Shown here one piece after another: positions 1 to 5,836 of a DNA stretch of 6,633 bases. A program made the translations under genes and the position numbers. The DNA lies in the NCBI GenBank assembly GCA_037140615.1, contig JBAXED010000159.1:1-6633 (forward strand), read 5' to 3'. The first letter of the stretch is position 1, and every line of letters begins with the position of its first letter. Below the pieces are notes generated by a model. The model had not been told where the DNA came from. It saw nothing but the letters and a program-made list of their open reading frames with translations, and did no database searches. This stretch comes from CAINVV01 sp037140615. GTDB taxonomy: Bacteria; Bacteroidota; Bacteroidia; Bacteroidales; Prolixibacteraceae.

Positions 1-1020
1 GAATTTGGCGAAGTTAGATTCTGAAATCTTATGAGATTTGACCTGAGTAGTTACCAAAACATTCAATAGTTCAGGCAGGATAACCTCTCTGAGCTTTTCC
101 CAAACGGCGGTATCTCTAAAAAAGCTGGTTACCCCAATCAGTAATTCTTTGAACAAAATCTCCACTTCACTGGGATTTTCTTGCAGAAAGCGAACATAGG
201 AAGAGATCTTGTCAATCTGGTGGACACCTTTTCTCCGTTCGATACGCCGGAATAGTGTGTTTCTCTTGTACATCGAAAAATCCTGTCCAGTTTGTGCACG
301 GATCAGGATAATGATTTTTTCCAGATTGCTTTTGTATTTATCATCCATCTCCGGATCACTACATTTGACCGGAACATATTTAAGAAAGGAGATGAGTTTT
401 GCCGGCAACACTTCGGCAGGTGCAACCACATCGGCAATCACCGAATCAATGGCACTGCGGGGCATTCCATCAAATTTTGCCGATTCAGGAGTTTGAACCA
501 TCACGATACCGTTTTTTTCCTTGATAGCCTTTAATCCAAGAGAACCATCAGACCCCATACCTGAAAGGATGATGCCGATGCCTTTCTCTTGTTTGTCGAT
601 GGCCAGTGAGCGGAAAAAAATATCAATAGGTAAACGGAGGCCTCGCAATTCAATGGGTTCGAACAATTGAAGCGTGTCGTTGAGGATGGACAAACTCTTG
701 TTGGGAGGTATAACGTAAACGCAATTCATCTTTACCTTCAGATTGTCGCTGGCCTGAAAAACCTTCATTGGGGTAATGCGTTGCAACAACTCTGGCATGA
801 TGCCAACATAATTTGGATCGAGGTGTTGGATGACGACGAAAGCCATTCCGTTGTCTTTCGGCATATTTGTAAAAAACAGCTCCAGTGCTTCTAATCCACC
901 TGCAGAGGCCCCAATTCCAACTACCGGAAAGTCAGAGGAATTTGATATTTCGAGTATTTCGTTAACCGTTGTGGTAACTTTATTTAATTCCTTGATACTG
1001 ATTTCTTTGCTTTTCTTCAT
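1..1020 (-). CDS. CheB-CheR type chemotaxis methylesterase/methyltransferase fusion, N-terminal part
   Basis: Reading the minus strand from ATG at 1020-1018 gives 340 codons with no stop to the window edge, so the 3' end is missing. Residues about 32-215 form a CheB methylesterase domain with all three expected catalytic residues: Ser39 in GIGASAGG, His66 in VIQH and Asp158 in SGMGSDG. CheB removes methyl groups from glutamates of chemoreceptors. Residues about 230-320 look like the N-terminal helical domain of CheR methyltransferase, with FRRIERR and the hallmark LLIGVTSFFRD at 293-303. The SAM-binding part would lie beyond the edge. There is no receiver domain ahead of CheB, unlike classical CheB. 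Proteins with this order usually continue into PAS and often kinase domains, so this may be a signalling hybrid rather than a flagellar chemotaxis enzyme; that part is not visible. No Shine-Dalgarno sequence precedes the start. The domain call is secure; the full architecture is inferred. Confidence 0.9.
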   Translation of the reverse strand, partial: MKKSKEISIKELNKVTTTVNEILEISNSSDFPVVGIGASAGGLEALELFFTNMPKDNGMAFVVIQHLDPNYVGIMPELLQRITPMKVFQASDNLKVKMNCVYVIPPNKSLSILNDTLQLFEPIELRGLRLPIDIFFRSLAIDKQEKGIGIILSGMGSDGSLGLKAIKEKNGIVMVQTPESAKFDGMPRSAIDSVIADVVAPAEVLPAKLISFLKYVPVKCSDPEMDDKYKSNLEKIIILIRAQTGQDFSMYKRNTLFRRIERRKGVHQIDKISSYVRFLQENPSEVEILFKELLIGVTSFFRDTAVWEKLREVILPELLNVLVTTQVKSHKISESNFAKF

Positions 1021-1305
1021 AACACAATAAAGGTAATACAAAATATTCGGAAAAGTTTCCCGCGGATAAAAAAAAATATAAAGCGGAGCGATTCAAGGGA
1101 TTCACATTGATCCACATAGGCGAGTATAAATAACTGGATCTCCGGGTAGCTCTGTGTTTCTTTTTCTTCCTTTTTTAAATTATTAAGCGGAAAATTTCAA
1201 AATACTTTATCCTCTATACGGAATTTGTGCATTTTACATATTTTTTTGGTAGCCATCATGGCAAAATATTAATTTTGATGAGCGCATAAACAAATACCAT
1301 TCATT
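1021..1305. other. Divergent intergenic region
   Basis: This AT-rich stretch separates the start of the CheB-CheR gene (minus strand) from the start of the sulfatase gene (plus strand), so it should hold promoters for both. A good plus-strand promoter lies at 1245-1277. For the minus-strand gene I see only imperfect -7 boxes (TATTTTG, one base short, at 1045-1039; TACCTTTA at 1035-1028) and no matching -33 box. Small inverted repeats (GGAAA-AG-TTTCC at 1050-1061; GATCCA/TGGATC at 1109-1114 and 1135-1140) could be operator half-sites but are short enough to be chance. I see no RNA gene or additional ORF here. Confidence 0.6.
1245..1277 (+). promoter_or_regulatory. Bacteroidota-type sigma-70 (SigABfr) promoter for the sulfatase operon
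   Basis: A -33 box TTTG at 1245-1248 and a -7 box TAATTTTG at 1270-1277 match the Bacteroidota consensus TTTG / TAnnTTTG exactly, and the 21-base gap is within the usual 19-21. Transcription would start near 1282-1285, giving a leader of about 20 bases before ATG at 1306. There is no clear Shine-Dalgarno sequence in that leader, only A-rich sequence, as is common in this phylum. The motif is short and the region AT-rich, so chance remains possible. Confidence 0.55.
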
Positions 1306-2784
1306 ATGAGCCAGTCAAATATTATTGTTACAGCTTTGATTTTTGCCGCCATCGTTCCTATACCGGGTAGGGCAGAAGTGACCCAAAAGAAAGAAAAACC
1401 GCTTTCTGCCAAACCTAATATCATCTATATTCTTGCCGATGACCTTGGATATGGCGATCTGAGTTGTTACGGCCAGAAGAAGTTTCAAACACCGAATCTG
1501 GATCGACTGGCCACGGAAGGGATGCTTTTTACCCAGCATTACGCCGGTTGCACCGTAAGCGCACCCTCAAGATGTTCTTTGATGACAGGATTTACCACCG
1601 GACATACTTTTATCCGTGGAAACAAAGGGTGGAAACCAGAAGGGGAGTGGCCAATGTCTGCTGCCAGTTTCACGGTAGCCGAGATGTTAAAGACTGTCGG
1701 CTATGCTACAGGTTGCTTCGGTAAATGGGGCTTAGGTTTTGTAGGCACTGAAGGCGATCCCAACAACCAGGGGTTTGATCAGTTTTATGGATTCAATAGT
1801 CAAATGCTGGCACATAATTATTACCCATCTTATCTGTGGGACAATCAAACGAAAGTTGTCTTGTCGGGCAATACCGATAACAAAGCTGAAGAATACGCAC
1901 CAGAACTGATCCACAAGAGGGCACTCCAGTTCATTGAAAAGAACAAAATGCACCCCTTCTTTCTCTATTATGCTACGACCATTCCGCATGCCGAAATGAT
2001 GGCTCCGGAGAAAAATATGAAAGAATTCCGCGGCAAATATCTGCCGGAGAAGAGCTACAAAGGGGCGGATGCCGGACAGAAAGGGTTTAGGGAAGGGCCA
2101 TACGGATCGCAACCCGAAGTTCATGCTGCCTTCGCCGCCATGGTCACCTTGCTCGACAAACAAGTGGGCGAACTGATCGGCAAATTGAAAGAACTCGGAC
2201 TGGATAAGAATACCATCGTTATTTTTAGCTCTGACAACGGACCCCACATTGAAGGTGGTGCCGATCCTGAGTACTTCGATAGCAATGGTCCGCTGCGGGG
2301 TTACAAGCGCGATTTGTACGAAGGAGGCATTCGGGAACCCATGATCGTGAGGTGGCCTGGCTCGGTTCAGGCCGGCACAACTTCAGATCATATTTCGGCT
2401 TTTTGGGATGTGATGCCCACACTGGCAGGTATTACAGGAGCAAAAGTCCCGGCAAATATTGATGGAATCTCATTCCTTCCAACCTTGCTGGCGCATAAGG
2501 ATCAGAAGCAGCATGAATATTTGTACTGGGAATTTCATGAGCTGGAGGGGCGCCAGGCTCTCAGAAAAGGGAACTGGAAGCTGGTCCGGTACCAGGTTTT
2601 CGATGCAGCCAAAACCACCACCGAATTGTACGATTTAGCCACCGACTTAGGTGAAACAACCAATATAGCCTCCCAACATCCGGCGATAGTGGAAGAGCTT
2701 TCAAAACTAATGAAGGAGGCAAGAGTACCTTCGGAGGTGTTTAAGTTTGAGGAACAACCTACTAAAATTAAATCATCAGAATGA
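1306..2784 (+). CDS. Secreted serine-type sulfatase (S1/arylsulfatase family)
   Basis: This 492-residue protein hydrolyses sulfate esters, probably outside the cytoplasm. Residues 6-17 are hydrophobic and followed by GRA-EV, consistent with a signal peptide cut near residue 23, although the N-terminal region lacks the usual positive charge. The nucleophile motif is S-A-P-S-R at 85-89: serine rather than cysteine, so it needs oxidation to formylglycine by an anaerobic sulfatase-maturing radical-SAM enzyme. Other family residues are visible: metal ligands Asp45, Asp46, Asp310 and Asn311 (SSDNGPH), Lys140 in GKWGLG, His228 in TIPHAE, Lys334 and GGIREP at 340-345. Length is normal for the family. 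The start at 1306 is forced, because an in-frame TGA lies at 1279. It is the first gene of a likely three-gene operon, its stop overlapping the next start. The substrate cannot be told: it could be a sulfated glycan or a small sulfate ester. Confidence 0.95.
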   Translation: MSQSNIIVTALIFAAIVPIPGRAEVTQKKEKPLSAKPNIIYILADDLGYGDLSCYGQKKFQTPNLDRLATEGMLFTQHYAGCTVSAPSRCSLMTGFTTGHTFIRGNKGWKPEGEWPMSAASFTVAEMLKTVGYATGCFGKWGLGFVGTEGDPNNQGFDQFYGFNSQMLAHNYYPSYLWDNQTKVVLSGNTDNKAEEYAPELIHKRALQFIEKNKMHPFFLYYATTIPHAEMMAPEKNMKEFRGKYLPEKSYKGADAGQKGFREGPYGSQPEVHAAFAAMVTLLDKQVGELIGKLKELGLDKNTIVIFSSDNGPHIEGGADPEYFDSNGPLRGYKRDLYEGGIREPMIVRWPGSVQAGTTSDHISAFWDVMPTLAGITGAKVPANIDGISFLPTLLAHKDQKQHEYLYWEFHELEGRQALRKGNWKLVRYQVFDAAKTTTELYDLATDLGETTNIASQHPAIVEELSKLMKEARVPSEVFKFEEQPTKIKSSE

Positions 2785-3575
2785 CACAGTCAAAGATTAT
2801 CTGGATTACCGGAGCATCGTCCGGCATTGGTGAGGCCCTCGCCATAAGATGGGCAGCTCCTGGCGTGCAATTGGTTCTATCCGGCCGCAACCGGTCTCAG
2901 CTGGAATTGGTTGCCGAAAAATGCAGAAACGTTGGCGCTGCTGTCAAAATTCTTGTGTTTGACCTCACCCTAACGGATGAAGTAGCTTCCGCAGTCGCAA
3001 ATTTTCAAACTGAATTTCCACGGCTGGATATTCTGGTCAACAATGGTGGAATCAGTCAGCGGTCGCTCCTGATCAATACGCCCATGGAGGTGGCACGGAA
3101 AATCATGGAGGTGGATTTCTGGGGTCATGCTGATCTGACGAGACGGATACTTCCGTTTATGGTGAAAACAGGCGGCAGTAAAATCGTGGTGATCAGCAGC
3201 CTCACCGGATTGTTCGGTTTCCCGCAGCGGTCAGCCTACTCGGCCGCCAAACATGCCCTTCATGGCTTTTTTGAGACATTGCGGCTTGAACATTTCAAAG
3301 ACAATATCCGGGTTACCATGGTATGCCCCGGAATGGTTAAAACGAATATTTCCATCCATGCACTCACGGCAACAGGCGGTGAGCATGGATTGATGGACAA
3401 GGGACAAGCGGAGGGGGTATTGGCTTCTACTTGTGCCAAAAAAATTGTTAAAGCCGTCGGCCGAAACAAAAAAGAGGTAATTATTGGAAAAAAAGATGTA
3501 ATTATGCCCTATCTAAAACGGTATTTCCCATGGCTCTTTTACCAGATAGCACAGAGAATTAATCCGCTTGGATGA
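2781..3575 (+). CDS. Short-chain dehydrogenase/reductase (classical SDR, DHRS7-like)
   Basis: This 264-residue protein is an NAD(P)-dependent oxidoreductase with a complete classical SDR layout. The cofactor-binding motif TGASSGIG is at 10-17, NNGG (usual NNAG) at 87-90, catalytic Ser140 in VISSLTG, Tyr153 and Lys157 in YSAAK, and CPGMVKT follows. The Asn of the catalytic tetrad appears replaced by Asp112 in EVDFWG. The NNGGISQRS stretch and the tail rich in Lys, Tyr, Phe and Trp (about residues 234-261) resemble the DHRS7/DHRS7B group; the tail could associate with membrane, which is inference. Its ATG overlaps the sulfatase stop as ATGA, which strongly suggests a shared transcript and translational coupling. 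The VOC gene starts 17 bases downstream. The substrate is unknown; a carbonyl or hydroxyl group on a lipid, steroid-like or other small molecule would fit the family. Cytoplasmic, as no signal peptide is present. Confidence 0.94.
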   Translation: MTQSKIIWITGASSGIGEALAIRWAAPGVQLVLSGRNRSQLELVAEKCRNVGAAVKILVFDLTLTDEVASAVANFQTEFPRLDILVNNGGISQRSLLINTPMEVARKIMEVDFWGHADLTRRILPFMVKTGGSKIVVISSLTGLFGFPQRSAYSAAKHALHGFFETLRLEHFKDNIRVTMVCPGMVKTNISIHALTATGGEHGLMDKGQAEGVLASTCAKKIVKAVGRNKKEVIIGKKDVIMPYLKRYFPWLFYQIAQRINPLG

Positions 3576-3592
3576 ATTAATGTATCAGATTT

Positions 3593-4666
3593 ATGGAAGG
3601 AATTGTAGTCAGCGGGATTCAACAGCTTGGTATTGGTGTCAAAAATGTTGCTGAATCATGGAAATGGTACCGCAAATATCTTGGGATGGACATCAAAGTT
3701 TTTGAAGAATCTGCCACGGCTGCTCTGATGTTGCCTTATACCGGCGGATTGCCGCGTAACAGGCATGCAGTTTTAGCTCTCAATATGAATGGGGGAGGTG
3801 GATTTGAGATCTGGCAATACACCGACAGGGAACCTCAGCCACCGCTTTTTGAACCTGCACTAGGAGATTTGGGAATCTTTGCAGCCAAAATAAAAACAAG
3901 AGATGCATGCAAGTTTCATGCATGGTTTTTAAAAGAGAACCAGAATATCAGTGAGCTAAAGACTGATCCCGATGGCCGTTGCTTTTTCTTCGTTACTGAT
4001 CCCTACAATAATATTTTTCAAATAATTGATTCCGGAAACTGGTTTGGCAACCTGAAAGAGAAGACAGGTTCAGTCTATGGCGCTGTTATCGGTGTGACTG
4101 ATATTGAAAAGTCCAGAAATTTTTATGCCGAAATTTTGGGATATGATCAGGTAGTTTTTGACAAGGAGGGGACCTTTTCTGATTTGTCTTACCTTAACGG
4201 TGGAAACGCAACTTTTAGAAGAATGCTGCTGAGGCACAGTACGCCAAGGACAGGGGCGTTTGGCCGGCTTTTGGGCGACAGCGAAATCGAACTCGTACAG
4301 GTCGAAAACCGCGTGCCTCGTAAGATCTTTGAAGGACGGTTTTGGGGTGACCTGGGGTTTATTCACCTCTGTTATGATATCAATGGCATGGAAGCCTTAA
4401 ATGCTGCCTGTCAGAAACTTGGATTTCCATTTACCGTGGATAGTTATGCCCACCGCGATGGCAACAGCTTTGACATGGGTGAAGCCGCCGGACATTTTTC
4501 TTACATAGAAGACCCCGATGGTACGCTGATTGAGTTCGTTGAGACGCATAAATTGCCCATTTTTAAGAAATTGGGTTTGTACATCAATCTGCGCAAACGA
4601 AATCCCCAAAAGCACCTTCCCAATTGGATGCTGAAATCGCTCAAATTAAGCAGAGTGAAGGACTAA
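3593..4666 (+). CDS. Two-domain VOC superfamily protein (glyoxalase/dioxygenase fold)
   Basis: This 357-residue protein contains two VOC domains, about residues 5-150 and 155-320, each opening with the typical V.D/N-(A/I)E-S..(W/F)Y..LG pattern (VKNVAESWKWYRKYLG; VTDIEKSRNFYAEILG). The C-terminal domain keeps plausible metal ligands: Glu233 (EIELVQ), His258 (FIHLCYD) and Glu314 (DPDGTLIEFVE). The N-terminal domain has at most Gln11 and Glu72, and its second half has Gln where the last Glu is expected (NNIFQIID), so it may be structural or bind substrate. The layout recalls ring-cleaving and hydroxyphenylpyruvate dioxygenases, but the full ligand set of those enzymes is not seen, so no reaction is assigned. 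A basic tail follows residue 320. It is the last gene of the likely sulfatase-SDR-VOC operon. Its stop codon (GAC TAA) lies in the first unit of the repeat that begins at 4661. Confidence 0.9.
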   Translation: MEGIVVSGIQQLGIGVKNVAESWKWYRKYLGMDIKVFEESATAALMLPYTGGLPRNRHAVLALNMNGGGGFEIWQYTDREPQPPLFEPALGDLGIFAAKIKTRDACKFHAWFLKENQNISELKTDPDGRCFFFVTDPYNNIFQIIDSGNWFGNLKEKTGSVYGAVIGVTDIEKSRNFYAEILGYDQVVFDKEGTFSDLSYLNGGNATFRRMLLRHSTPRTGAFGRLLGDSEIELVQVENRVPRKIFEGRFWGDLGFIHLCYDINGMEALNAACQKLGFPFTVDSYAHRDGNSFDMGEAAGHFSYIEDPDGTLIEFVETHKLPIFKKLGLYINLRKRNPQKHLPNWMLKSLKLSRVKD

Positions 4667-4855
4667 CAGCCAAAGACTAACAGCCAAAGGCTAAAGGTTA
4701 AAGGCTAAAGGTTAAAGTGAAGAACGCTTCAATCGAGATTGGATTTACTCAACACTCATCTTTCACGTCTCATATCACATATCTCAAAAATTAGCTCAAC
4801 TTTAGCCAAACACCCGGGGCTCACTTTAGCCTTTAGCCTTTAACCTTTAGCCTTA
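4661..4855. repeat. Interspersed palindromic heptad-repeat element, copy A
   Basis: The left side contains two 14-base units GACTAACAGCCAAA (4661-4688) and two GGCTAAAGGTTAAA (4689-4716), then GTGA. The right side (4821-4852) is TCAC followed by TTTAGCC/TTTAACC units. The arms 4689-4720 and 4821-4852 are inverted repeats: 31 of 32 positions are Watson-Crick complements and the last (T4712/G4829) would be a G.U wobble in RNA. The 100-base core begins AGAACG at 4721, contains a pyrimidine-rich part with 7-base spacing (TCTCATA, TCACATA, TCTCAAA) and ends with AACACCCGGGG. It lies between convergent genes and contains both of their stop codons (4664-4666 plus, 4842-4840 minus). A role as a two-way terminator or mRNA end-stabiliser is plausible, but the loop is long and there is no T-tract. 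No target-site duplication is visible. Confidence 0.9.
4689..4852. terminator. Possible bidirectional terminator or 3'-end hairpin formed by copy A arms
   Basis: The inverted arms 4689-4720 and 4821-4852 could fold transcripts from either side into a 32-pair stem at the end of the VOC and hydrolase messages. This is inferred from complementarity and from the position between convergent genes. It is not a classical intrinsic terminator: the loop is about 100 bases, the stem is A/T-rich, and no run of T follows on the plus strand (TTAATTGC). Confidence 0.35.
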
Positions 4856-5643
4856 ATTGCTGCGACGAGCCTGGACGGTTGCTCTGCGTGCAGCCAATGT
4901 CCGGCTCCTTCAAAGCTTTCCAGTTTGGCCTCAGGATAAATTTTCCGGATCACTTTCCAGTCCTCATCGCCAATGTATTCTGAATTTAATCCTCTGACAA
5001 ACGTAACCGGATAGGAGGTAATGGGCATTCGCTCCCCAAACCATTCCTCCTCTATTTCGCTGACAATAGAACGGAATGAATCCCTTAAAACGCTTGCATT
5101 GATCTTCCATTCAAAAACCCCGGCATGTGTTCTGTGAATATTTTTCAGAAGAAAATGGCGCACTGTCACTTCTTTAATTTTCGAACCAAAAAAATCATCC
5201 AGCTCTTTTCTTGATTGGTATTTTGTCAGATCCGCGTTTTGCAAAATCTCCAGAATTAACTCATGCTGGCGGATGTGTTTGAAGTTGCTGTTTCCGGCCA
5301 GATAGTTCTTTGGTGCGATATCAATGATCATGAGCCGGTTCACCTTTTCGGGATGTTCGGCCGCAAATCTCATGGCTACTTTTCCACCCATGCTATGGCC
5401 AATCAAAAACGCATCTTTGGTATTCGTATCCTCATAAAATTGAGCCAGATCATAGGTCATGTCTGCAAAAGTATGTGTAGGCGCGTGATCTGAAGCCCCG
5501 TGATTTCTTAAGTCGGGAAGCAAAACAGTGTACGATTCCTGTAACTGTTTGGCAATGGTAATCCAATTATCCGATGAACCATATAGCCCATGGAGGATGA
5601 TCAAGACTGGCCCGGAGCCGTATTGTCGGTAATGTAATTTCAT
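4840..5643 (-). CDS. Alpha/beta hydrolase, YbfF-type esterase
   Basis: This 267-residue cytoplasmic protein has the alpha/beta hydrolase fold of acyl-ester hydrolases close to YbfF. Visible motifs in order are the oxyanion-hole HGLYGSSDNW at 18-27, LPDLRNHGASD at 42-52, the nucleophile elbow GHSMGGK with Ser84, IDIAP with Asp108, RGLNSEYI (a candidate acid residue after a late strand), and the catalytic His249 in GAGHWLHAEQP. The start ATG at 5643-5641 is preceded directly by AAGGAA, a close but usable Shine-Dalgarno. The C-terminus is short after the catalytic His. The final residues KAKG and the TAA stop are encoded by the right arm of repeat copy A, so the original tail may have been replaced. 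Repeat copy B ends 17 bases before the start, on the upstream side. It follows pdxJ on the same strand, 178 bases apart, so co-transcription is possible through the repeat. The substrate is unknown. Confidence 0.94.
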   Translation of the reverse strand: MKLHYRQYGSGPVLIILHGLYGSSDNWITIAKQLQESYTVLLPDLRNHGASDHAPTHTFADMTYDLAQFYEDTNTKDAFLIGHSMGGKVAMRFAAEHPEKVNRLMIIDIAPKNYLAGNSNFKHIRQHELILEILQNADLTKYQSRKELDDFFGSKIKEVTVRHFLLKNIHRTHAGVFEWKINASVLRDSFRSIVSEIEEEWFGERMPITSYPVTFVRGLNSEYIGDEDWKVIRKIYPEAKLESFEGAGHWLHAEQPSRLVAAIKAKG

Positions 5644-5660
5644 TTCCTTGCTGTGAATTT

Positions 5661-5836
5661 TAAAGGCAAAAGGCTAAAGCCAAAAGGCTAAAGCCAAAAG
5701 GCTAAAGGGAAGAACGATTCAATCAAGATTGGATTATCTCATGTCTTCTGTCTCATGTCTCATGTCTCAAAATTATTTCAAATTTAGCCCAACACCCGGG
5801 TCTCCCTTTAACCTTTAGCCTTTAACCTTTAGCCTT
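5661..5836. repeat. Interspersed palindromic heptad-repeat element, copy B
   Basis: This is a second, diverged copy in the same orientation as copy A. The left arm carries AGGCTAAAGCCAAA twice (5671-5684, 5685-5698) and then AGGCTAAAGGGA (5699-5710). The core of about 92 bases (5711-5802) matches copy A at 23 of 25 positions at its start (5711-5735) and again near AACACCCGGG, with a middle made of TCTCATG 7-base units (5737-5770). The right arm (5803-5834) is TCCC plus TTTAACC/TTTAGCC units, nearly the same as copy A. The two arms pair at about 26 of 32 positions. The element lies between pdxJ and the hydrolase gene, with the pdxJ stop (5824-5822) inside the right arm, so it would form an intercistronic hairpin on that message. 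Six T residues follow the right arm on the plus strand (5835-5840), but no plus-strand gene leads into it. Confidence 0.9.

Noticed and set aside
209..1030. Several plus-strand open frames of 66-95 codons over the CheB-CheR gene
   Set aside because: The minus-strand frame here has intact CheB and CheR motifs across all 340 codons; the plus-strand frames have no family features.
1028..1045. Promoter for the CheB-CheR gene
   Set aside because: The candidates TATTTTG and TACCTTTA each deviate from TAnnTTTG and have no -33 partner, so I could not place a promoter with confidence.
1050..1140. Small inverted repeats GGAAA/TTTCC and GATCCA/TGGATC as operators
   Set aside because: Arms of 5-6 bases are expected by chance in a region of this size, and no regulator gene is adjacent.
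1732..2247. A 171-codon open frame on the minus strand inside the sulfatase gene
   Set aside because: It is antisense to the conserved active-site region of the sulfatase and its translation shows no recognisable domain; it is a shadow frame.
3580..3582. ATG at 3580 as an alternative start for the VOC gene
   Set aside because: It is out of frame with the VOC coding sequence; ATG at 3593 is the first in-frame start.
5768..5786. Two -7-like boxes on the minus strand within copy B (TAATTTTG at 5775-5768, TAAATTTG at 5786-5779) as a hydrolase promoter
   Set aside because: No TTTG lies at the required distance, the sequence is AT-rich, and the boxes are not kept in copy A.
4661..5836. CRISPR array
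   Set aside because: The repeat units are 7 or 14 bases and directly tandem, with no unique spacers of regular length and no cas genes nearby.
4661..5836. Insertion sequence or MITE with terminal inverted repeats
   Set aside because: The arms are inverted, but they are built of simple heptads, no target-site duplication flanks either copy, and no transposase is present. A mobile origin is not excluded, only unsupported.
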